From contig NC_060018.1 of the NCBI RefSeq assembly GCF_021134715.1, forward strand, positions 8,945,501 to 9,009,500: 64,000 nt of DNA, given 5' to 3'. The notes beneath the pieces were generated by a model that worked only from the letters and a program-made list of their open reading frames with translations, searched no databases and had not been told where the DNA came from. Every line of letters begins with the position of its first letter. Position 1 is the stretch's first letter. Source of the stretch: Daphnia pulex. Lineage: Eukaryota > Arthropoda > Branchiopoda > Diplostraca > Daphniidae. Of the stretch, positions 56,694 through 64,000 are shown piece by piece. The position numbers and the translations under genes were made by a program.

Positions 56694-57453
56694 TAGGGGA
56701 GACTGGAGTATTCCGGGACACCGGGTCAAGAGGGACAGTGAGGGTAAAAATAGAAAAACATGTTATCTAATCGGGATTGAAGTTTGGTGTGTTTTTGTAA
56801 ATAACTGTAGGAGTTATTGACAAAATTTAAAAAACGGCTTTTCGATGTAAACATTTTTCGCCGCCATAAAAGGTACGGTAAAAATACAAAAAAATGTATA
56901 CTATATTTACATGGAAAGAACTTTGTTCATTTCTTTATCGTTTAAAAAAATAGAATTTTAGACCCATTAGTTTAGGAAATATGGACATTTAAAAAAAGAG
57001 AGGTTATCGGGAATTTGGGACAGCAAATTTTACTGCAGTTGAGATAGGCAGGGAGCTCCGCCCTCAAATCGGGCGTTGCTAAACTATTTTTTTCATAAAA
57101 TGTAAATCTCAGTTTACACGATTATTCAGAATTTTTTTTTACAGACATATAGAAATCGATATAGGGAAACATGATTTAGATTTTTTTTAAATTTTTAAAA
57201 AAATTTTAGGCTTATAAAGCAAACGTCCCACCCAACCCACCCTAGTGTTCTCACTTACCCCTCAAAATAGGCACCTCCCACAATTTTTTGAAAACTTTAG
57301 CCGTCTCCTACGGTTAAAATTAAATAAAAAATATGGGGAGGTACCTTTACATGTTAAATACATAAAAATGTAAACAAAAATAAAATAGGGTGATTAAATT
57401 GGGAGATATAGGGGGAAAACGAAAACCGTCCCGGCTTACTCCAGTCTCCCCTA
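56694..57453. mobile_element. Inverted-repeat element with TA target duplication (GGGGAGACC family, member 2)
   Basis: The element proper is 56696-57451 (756 bp), starting GGGGAGACTGGAGTATTCCG with its reverse complement at the right end and TA on both sides. Its termini are related to the element at 11912-12767 (GGGGAGACCGG). The interior is AT-rich and non-coding. Confidence 0.8.
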
Positions 57454-57779
57454 TCTGTATTCCCTAAAAAATCATTACTTTTGTGTAGTTAGTTTTTTAG
57501 TTAATAAAAAAAGCCCTCTAAAATTCTTTAAAAAAAAACAATTTTTTTTTCATTTTCGCAAAATTTCAAAATTTTTTAAAGAAAAGTGAGAAAGCAAAAG
57601 TGTAGACATACTTTTTATCTTTAATCCCCCCAAAAATAAAATTTCTTGCTTCAAAAATGTGTTTTATAAATCAAGTTTTCCCAAAAGTGTTTTTTGAGGG
57701 ATATTTGGGACGAAAATGTGGGGTAGATTGGGACTAAAGGGGGTCTGTAATGGGCCGAGCTAAGAGATGAGAAAGTTTG

Positions 57780-57925
57780 CAGAAAAAAATTATTTGCCGC
57801 TATGGTTTATAAAAAAGCCGCCGCATACAGGTGGCGTTTCGTTTCACGTTTCGTAAAGAAAACAAACAACCAAACGCCATCTGTATGCGGCGGCATTTTT
57901 ATGAACCAGAGCAGGAAAAAATTGT
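57780..57925. mobile_element. Short hairpin MITE-like repeat
   Basis: Arms of about 36 bp at 57804-57840 and 57873-57908 (GCCGCCGCATACAGGTGGCG pairs with its near reverse complement), with weaker pairing outside. No clear target duplication. Confidence 0.65.
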
Positions 57926-58461
57926 TTTTTGCGAACTTTAACAATGAATAACTTAAGAGCTATTAAGTATTTTTAAAAACGAAAATTGAGAAAAACTTTT
58001 AAATTTAGGAAAATTGATATCTTAACTAATTTTGTACAAAAGATAAAAATTTTAGGACAACTACATGACTAGATAGATGAGTTTACGGAGGGACTATCCG
58101 CCATAAGGTTCCTTGTAAATACCTTTTGGTTATTTTATAAAATTTGAGGCATAGTCCCTCACAGTATATTTAATTACAAAAACATCGTTAAAGCTAGAAC
58201 ATTAAAAATTGGAACCCTGATCAAGAACAAGACGGGGAACATTTATTAGCTGTAAAAAATTATTTTTATTTCTTATCACAATTCTTTTACATTTTCTAAT
58301 TTTTACATTTTGTTTTCTATTTTTTTATAGTAAAAATTATTATTTCTGAGTAGGGTTTTTACAACAAATATAAATTATAGCAATAACAAAGCTCAAGAAA
58401 AAAATTTCGTGTTGCAATTTGTTCCCGGTAACCCACCTTTTTTATATATCTTGACTCCACT

Positions 58462-59022
58462 ACTACTTAAGCTAGAGGACGGGTCACTTCGACAAATCCT
58501 ATGTCGGCTACAATTTTTTTCGTTACTTTAATGAATCGAGCTTCAAAAATGAGCGAGAGTCTATTAAATTATCCCTATGCGGGAAATATTCAATTCCGGT
58601 TATATTTTAATTAGAAATTTACGTAGGTGTTCGTTGGTTGTCGCTGCCTAGCGGTGATTGTCGGTTGACCACTCTGTGATTCTCTGGGTTTTTTTGGTTA
58701 GGTATGATTAGGTGCGTCTGCTATCTGTGATTCTCTGGTGATTCTCTGGATTCTGTTTGTTTTCTTTCTAAAAACCATGGAAGAGTTTAGAATTCTTAGC
58801 GCTAGGTGGAGACAACCAACGAACACCCTCCCGTCCTCTCAAAATTAAAGCGCAAATATCTTTTAATTTAATATCTTCACAAGAAATGTGCATTGGTGAC
58901 TTAGAATAGCTTTTTAAATCTCTATCGATTGACCCTTCTTCAAAAATTATGATCAAAAATCCACCCGACAAGCTATAACACGGCGAGATAGGACGAGAGT
59001 CCCGTCCTCTAGCTTAAGTAGT
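58462..59022. repeat. Nested inverted repeat, possible MITE
   Basis: The outer perfect arms of 22 bp (ACTACTTAAGCTAGAGGACG and two more bases) are at 58462-58483 and 59001-59022. The inner arms (GTGTTCGTTGGTTGTC) are at about 58627 and 58826. The middle has several copies of tgtgattctctgg. No certain target duplication seen. Confidence 0.7.
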
Positions 59023-59047
59023 CCATGCTCTAATACACGGGCATAGC

Positions 59048-59185
59048 GACACTAGAACGTATTACCACTAGAACTTGGAGAATCCGACACTAGAACGCGA
59101 CACTAGAACTGCAACTTTTTTTTAACGCGTCACTAGAACGCAACACTAGAACTTCAAAATTTCAGGGCCCACACTAGAACGACGT
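59048..59185 (+). repeat. Cluster of CACTAGAAC motifs
   Basis: The nonamer CACTAGAAC occurs about eight times in 140 bp at irregular spacing. A 51-bp part (59093-59144) is repeated in inverted orientation at 61559-61609. Confidence 0.85.
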
Positions 59186-59349
59186 CAACATATCCGCTAT
59201 TTTGTATCTTTACCACTAGATGGTGAATAAGTTTTCATCTCTAGCGCGCGAAGCATAGGTTTATAAGTAAAAGAAAAGAAGAAAAGACAATCGAAAATGA
59301 AATAAAAATGAAAAAAAACAGGATGTGGGACAGTTTTTGATATTTCTCC

Positions 59350-59865
59350 TGTGGGGTCGTTCACATACTACGTAGTAGGCTTAGGGGGGGGGGGGGTCAG
59401 ACAAATTACTTCAAAATACTACGGGGGGAGGAGGGGAGTCCGGGGATTTGATACGTAGTAGAAACAAATTTTCAAAAATTTTCCAATTTAAAAAAAAAAT
59501 TTGTTTTTCCTAAGCTGCCAACGCTGTCGTTGTTTATTTTTGGTGAAAGCTCCTCTGAGCCATGAGCCATGAGCTCCTCCTGAGTCCTGAGCAGTCTGTT
59601 ATGGTATTATTTTTTTTTATTTGCATCGTTAATTTTCAATTGGTCACTGTCAAAAATGATACAAAGAATGCTTACTTTTTTAATACAGAAATAATTGAGT
59701 TTCGAAATATTTTTCTAGCCTATATTTTTTAGGGGGGGTCGAGACAACTACTACGTAGTTTCAAGGGGGGGGGGTCAGCCCGAACACTTCAATCCACTAC
59801 AAGGAGGGGGGGAAGGGGTAAAAATCTGCCAAAATCCCACTACGTAGTATGTGAACGGCCCCTGT
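59350..59865. mobile_element. MITE with TGT target duplication and TACGTAG termini
   Basis: The element proper is 59353-59862 (510 bp). The left end is GGGGTCGTTCACATACTACG, the right end reversed is GGGGCCGTTCACATACTACG, and TGT is on both sides. Two poly-G runs and several TACGTAG palindromes lie inside each arm. A 3-bp duplication would fit a Harbinger-type MITE, but the superfamily is not certain. Confidence 0.8.
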
Positions 59866-60995
59866 AATGTCTGCCAAGGGTTAGCCAATTTAATGCCCAG
59901 AGCGCCATAATCGTAATATTTAAAAAAAAGAAAAACCTGTTTTGATAACATCCAACTCTTTGCGCGATTTATGTACCTCGCAAACCTCAGACACGGGAGA
60001 AACCTTCAACACCTTCTCCAATAAATTCTGGTGCGGACGAGAGAAAGATTGTCTGCACGTTCTAATATATGGCATCTGTTCTCTGAGGATCGAATAAAGC
60101 TGTCGGCACGACGATGGAATTGAGTGGTGATAAAATAGTAGCTAGGGTCTCTCAACAGTCAACAGCAATGCATATCTTCCGTCTGCTCTTCTTCTTCTTC
60201 GGCGAAACAAATAGAGAAGAAGGGGGCATATCCAATATATTAACTAACTTTATTCTATCCTGCTATTGAAATGTTCACAGGTGTGTTCTCCCTCGCAGAC
60301 TCCTTCGCGGAGTTGATTCGATTGCTTTGGCCACTCTACGTCTTGTCTTATATTCTAAATAATAAAAAAAGGGACAGACACATAGCGACACGGACGCGCT
60401 TGTACAGCTCCTGTAATTGTTTATCACCCCTATTGTATCAAACGAAGCATCCCGGTTATTGCGGAAGCCCTCCGTTTTCATCCATCTGATGGTTAATTGT
60501 TTGTCGTCAATTGTTTTTTCTTCCTGTTAAAGCCAGCAGTTGCCATTGAATTGCTGGATCGGATTTTCCCTTTTACTTTTCATCCTTGTCGTCTCATGTA
60601 TACTTACTTATATATTATAAGTTTAAGACGATTCGAATCGACTGTCAATTCAATCGAATCAATCATACCGCAGTCTTGAACTTTCGGTAATTTCAAATAA
60701 ATATTTACGGTGAATGTTCTGCTGTGCCGTTTCAAAATCGAAATTTCAATGTGGACAATATAGTCAAGAATGTGTATTAAACATTTCAATGTAATATTAA
60801 AAATGTCGACTCTAGATATTTATTGTTATCCCCCCCCCCATAGTTTGTATAGGCATGTGAATATAAGAAAAAGAAGAGTCAGAGGAGACGGCCAAGTTCC
60901 TGATTTGGGTCTAAGCCAATCCACGGTTGATTTTTTCCCCTTTTTGAAAACGATACGACGGAGGGGCTGATGCCGGACGAGTACAGTACCTACCG
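59866..60995. other. No gene recognised
   Basis: Short ORFs on both strands without domain signature. Some CT-rich sequence near 60185-60200 and a C-run at 60830. Nothing supports a gene. Confidence 0.4.
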
Positions 60996-61024
60996 GCGAA
61001 GTTGGTACTGCGTACCAACTTCGC
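60996..61024. repeat. Perfect 13-bp hairpin with 3-base loop
   Basis: Arms GCGAAGTTGGTAC and its exact reverse complement, with loop TGC. Confidence 0.95.
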
Positions 61025-61390
61025 CCGTTTTTACATGGCGTCTTATGGCACTACGCGACTTAAGTTTTTATTTTTTTATTAGCAACCTAGTTGCTGTAGT
61101 GTTAAGATTTTTGGGGAGGGGGGTCACTATATAACTGTTAACATGATAAAAAATACGCCCCCTCCCTTTATGTACATTTCCCTACCCCCTGGAACTGGCG
61201 CCATGCGTAACCGCTTCGCCGAGCGAAAGTTTGGGCAGTTGCCGTGCTTTTCTTATGGCGCTACCAAAAAAAGGGCCCTGTTTTTAAAAAATCATAAAAA
61301 AATAACCGCTATACTTACGCACTTCTAGCTTTTACTAAAAGATGAAGACTAAGTTTATCTACATATTAAGTTATTCAATTAATTTTTTGT

Positions 61391-61549
61391 TAAAGTGTAG
61401 GGGTGTAAAAAAAAGGAAAAAGAAAAAAACGGCAAAATTTTCTCCGAATGATGAGTCTCTCTAGTGGTAGGCATAGCAACTTCTTGTTCAGAGACGAGAA
61501 ATTTTGCTGTTTTTTTCTTTTTCTTTTTTTTACACCCCTAAACTTTAAC
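61391..61549. repeat. Inverted repeat of about 50-bp arms
   Basis: Left arm around 61391-61440 (agtgtaggggtgtaaaaaaa, then a purine run and caaaattttctc). The right arm around 61498-61549 is the reverse complement with few changes. A long purine/pyrimidine hairpin. Confidence 0.75.
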
Positions 61550-61558
61550 AAATATTTG

Positions 61559-61609
61559 GTTGCGTTCTAGTGACGCGTTAAAAAAAGTTGCAGTTCTAGT
61601 GTCGCGTTC
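61559..61609. repeat. Inverted copy of the CACTAGAAC block
   Basis: Reverse complement of 59093-59144 apart from one base in the A/T run. The pair flanks 2.4 kb that contains the TACGTAG MITE and unassigned sequence. Confidence 0.85.
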
Positions 61610-62131
61610 TAGTTTCCCGAAGGGACTTAGGGTGAGGCAGTTTGGGGTTGGAGGGAAAAAACTGGAAACGAGTGAAATTCGTTCGCCTGCTAAGCTCAAT
61701 AGATGGATTTTGAGTTTTCTTAAGGTACGTTTATATTTAACCATAAATGTTACGTATGAAAGACTAATTTTAACGTCGTAGGCATTAAGGCAACTTCTAA
61801 TTAGATGAATATTACATGATGTCCGAAGTTTTAGACATTTTGTAACTGGAGGTGCTAGATAACCTGCTGGCCTATCCTGCCACACCTCTTTCAACTCTGT
61901 TGATAGAGAACAAGGAACTGTTCTTGGTCTGGAATGAGTTGAAGAAATTATTGTGAAAAAAGCTACCTTATAAGTTATAACAGTGTGATCTCTTGAATCG
62001 TGAGAAACAACTAAATGTTCAACCAAGTACGAATCTGTATTTTCCCTCCCTATATTTTTCTATTAATTGTCACCATTCTAGTTTGTGTAAAAGAAAATTG
62101 ATCATGTCATTCATTCTGCTGCTATTTATGC
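61610..62131. other. No gene recognised
   Basis: A minus open frame of 162 codons (61538-62026) spans this stretch but overlaps the inverted CACTAGAAC block and has no domain signature, so I do not call it. Confidence 0.4.
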
Positions 62132-62938
62132 TGAAAACTGGGGTGTCCCTAAACTATGGACTTGGACAGTCCAAAATGGACTACTAAAATATGGACTTCG
62201 ATCGAAAACTATGGACTTCACCAGATGGCGCTGCCCGTCAAAGTCCATATTTTAGAACTTGAACCGTGAACGCCACTAAACTATGGACTATTCCTGAAAA
62301 GTATGGACTTTATTCAAATACAAGTGGAGTTTTTGGTTAAGCAAGCTGTCCGCTAACAGCTGTATAATTATCATTCCTGTAGTTGTATGAAATTCATGTA
62401 GTTGTACGAAATTAGGCAAAAATAAACATATTTCCACCCTTTTTTTATTTAGTTAAGCCATTATTTCGTAGCATGTTATTAAGTCTGCTAGCATAAAACG
62501 TATTAAATTAAATTACAAAGAAAACTATAAAGAAATAAAAATTTTCTTTTATAAATATAAGATCTAACCTGCTACAACATGCGGACATATAATTTATAAC
62601 GGGAAAAGTTGGCGAAATTCTGTAAAATGTATGAATATTGTATTCTAAAATATTTAAAAATCTATTATATCTAAATTTCCGTGTTTAATTTGGGAAAGTT
62701 CATATTAGCATATTAGCACATATTAGGTGGTAGGCCAATAAGTGCATTTTTTTGCACCAAAATCCATACCTAAATACTGGAAACGCAATAAAGTGAAGTC
62801 CATAGTTTTAGGACAAAGTCCATATTTTCGGACAGGCAGCGCCATCTGGTGAAGTCCATAGTTTTCGATCGAAGTCCATATTTTAGTAGTCCATTTTGGA
62901 CTGTCCAAGTCCATAGTTTAGGGACACCCTGAAAACTG
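62132..62938. mobile_element. MITE with 9-bp target duplication TGAAAACTG (MULE-like)
   Basis: The element proper is 62141-62929 (789 bp). The left end GGGTGTCCCTAAACTATGGA is the reverse complement of the right end, and the 9-bp flanks are identical. The arms are about 100-120 bp, made of repeated tatggact/agtccata motifs. A 9-bp duplication is characteristic of the Mutator superfamily. No coding capacity. Confidence 0.88.
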
Positions 62939-63002
62939 TTAGGGAATCTATGGAAGTTTCACCTCTATGTTAAAAAAACAACATGTTAGAGCCTCAATGA
63001 AG

Positions 63003-63345
63003 TTTTTACCACGGTCTAACAGGAGAGGTAGACTAACGCCATGGCAGCAGACTAATCAAGGGACTTAGAAGGTTCCTTAAAATGCCGCTTGGATCGCGGC
63101 GTAGCTTGGCCACCAGCTGTTGTGTGTTGCACAGTCTCCCTCTCCCCCCTCCTTCTATATATTCGGGGAATCCCACCCCAAGCCGCCAGCGGCAATTGGC
63201 GGCAATGGCAGCATTGAAGAGTTGTGACCAAGCTACGCCCGCGATCTAAGCGGCATTTTGAGGAAGCTTCTAAGTCCCTTGATTATTCCGGCTGATCAGA
63301 GGGATAGGGCGTTAGTCTACCTCTCCTGTTAGACCGTGTTTTTAC
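63003..63345. mobile_element. MITE with 7-bp target duplication TTTTTAC (same family as 25488-26295)
   Basis: The element proper is 63010-63338 (329 bp). Its termini CACGGTCTAACAGGAGAGGT are identical to those of the 808-bp element, and TTTTTAC flanks both sides. The arms continue inward for over 100 bp in all (gcttctaagtcccttgat pairs with its complement, and the gccgct and agcttgg blocks pair). The short centre has no ORF. Confidence 0.88.
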
Positions 63346-63524
63346 TTTGAAGTAAAGTTGTCTGTGCTTCCAAGTTCCAACCAGATTGAGACTAAATTGA
63401 CTTAAGTTCTGAGGTAACAGACTTGAAGGATTTGTAGGAACTGTTACTGCTGCTGTTAGAAATATCCAAAATTCAAGGTAAATTTGCAAACCAATAAGAC
63501 AAAAACCATTTGCTGGGTCTTTGG

Positions 63525-63950
63525 AATGGATTCTTTGTGATAGGAGGGTAAAAGTGCGTTGGGATTCAGGACAGCAGTTTATTTATCGCATCGGCGACGA
63601 AGACGCTTACGATTTGCGGGTAAGTTCACTTTCAACACATTATTTCTTCATCCTGATTACGTTTTGTTTGTTCCGTTGCCCAGCATCTTTTATCCAGTTA
63701 ACGTTTGAACTTGTTTCTAATTTGTTTTATTATTTGAGTGTAGTTCTATCAGCACCTTTGTATTTTTCATTTAAGGTTTTGGACAATTCAACCGTCGGGG
63801 TAAAACACCCTGGGGTCGAATGTCGAGGGTGTGGCCAGAAAGACATTGCCGGTTTGAGGTGGCAGTGCTTGATTGTCCTACGCCTTCCGATTTGTGTACC
63901 TTTTGCTTCGCGAACGGAACACACGATCAACGACACGTCAATTTTATAGG
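63525..63950 (+). pseudogene. Mib/Herc2-type domain plus ZZ zinc finger, fragment with frameshift
   Basis: Exon ending at 63619 encodes VKVRWDSGQQFIYRIGDEDA then YDLR, the end of a Mib-Herc2 domain. The next exon (from 63776, acceptor tttaag, in phase) encodes VGVKHPGVECRGCGQKDIAG then LRWQC, the start of a ZZ zinc finger as in mind bomb E3 ligases. The rest of the finger (SDLCTFC and GTHDQRH) is in another frame, because one base is missing near 63870 relative to the expected LDC. It could be a pseudogene fragment or a sequencing error in a real gene that runs past the window. Mind bomb proteins ubiquitinate Notch ligands; this fragment alone cannot be assigned that role. Confidence 0.7.
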
Positions 63951-64000
63951 CGCTATCATCACCCGTCATCTGATCCGTATAATTATTTATTTTATTTTTT

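Noticed and set aside
61538-62026. 162-codon minus ORF
   Set aside because: It runs across the inverted CACTAGAAC block and non-coding sequence, and no domain or splice support is seen.
1-64000. tRNA or rRNA genes
   Set aside because: I looked for cloverleaf-like patterns with TTCGA/GGTTCGAATCC-type T arms and for conserved rRNA words and saw none. A dedicated scan could still find a degraded tRNA-like sequence.

Overview
The window looks like nuclear DNA of an arthropod, most likely a branchiopod crustacean of the Daphnia type. It is AT-rich, its genes have short GT-AG introns (often 50-110 bp), one gene has a TATA box plus a TCAGTT initiator, and the gene families are animal ones: F-box/LRR, FAS1 (fasciclin), importin-5, Rab5-like and Mib/ZZ. 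The phylum-level placement is fairly safe. Daphnia is an inference. Nothing bacterial (operons, Shine-Dalgarno sites, CRISPR) is present.

The dominant structure is a long, almost identical direct repeat. Copy 1 runs from the window start to about 26670. Copy 2 runs from about 26671 to 47485 (base 1 = 27907). The copies differ at scattered single bases (roughly 15-20 differences counted by eye over the first 6.8 kb) and by three large events. Copy 1 lacks 1.77 kb (junction near 6786-6793). Copy 1 carries two FAS1 genes in tandem where copy 2 has one. One of those two copy-1 genes is split by a 4.6-kb Harbinger transposon. This could be a recent tandem segmental duplication or two haplotypes assembled end to end; the sequence alone cannot decide.

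Layout of each copy, left to right: an F-box/LRR gene on the minus strand (complete only in copy 2, 27134-29056, five exons, 490 aa); an Ala/Gly-rich repeat locus; a MULE transposase remnant; a Rab5-like GTPase remnant; unrecognised exons; a solo LTR with a 5-bp target duplication; an importin-5 remnant; a Tc1-type element; the FAS1 gene(s); a long AT-rich flank; a second, diverged copy of the Ala/Gly-rich locus; an array of palindromic tandem repeats; a small two-exon ORF; and a transposon-type gene interrupted by a MITE with a 7-bp target duplication.

From 47.5 to 64 kb the sequence is single copy and made mostly of decayed transposons: the 5' part of the transposon-type gene, a second transposon-type gene, two Tc1 remnants, and a set of inverted-repeat elements with readable target duplications (TA, TGT, 7 bp, 9 bp). 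A Mib/ZZ-domain gene fragment with a frameshift lies at the right edge.

Most coding sequence here is broken. Apart from the copy-2 F-box gene, which reads cleanly through five exons, and a 97-aa ORF in copy 2, every recognisable gene has at least one disabling change. The main interest is the recorded history of duplication, nested insertion and recombination. I did not find a convincing new biochemical system.
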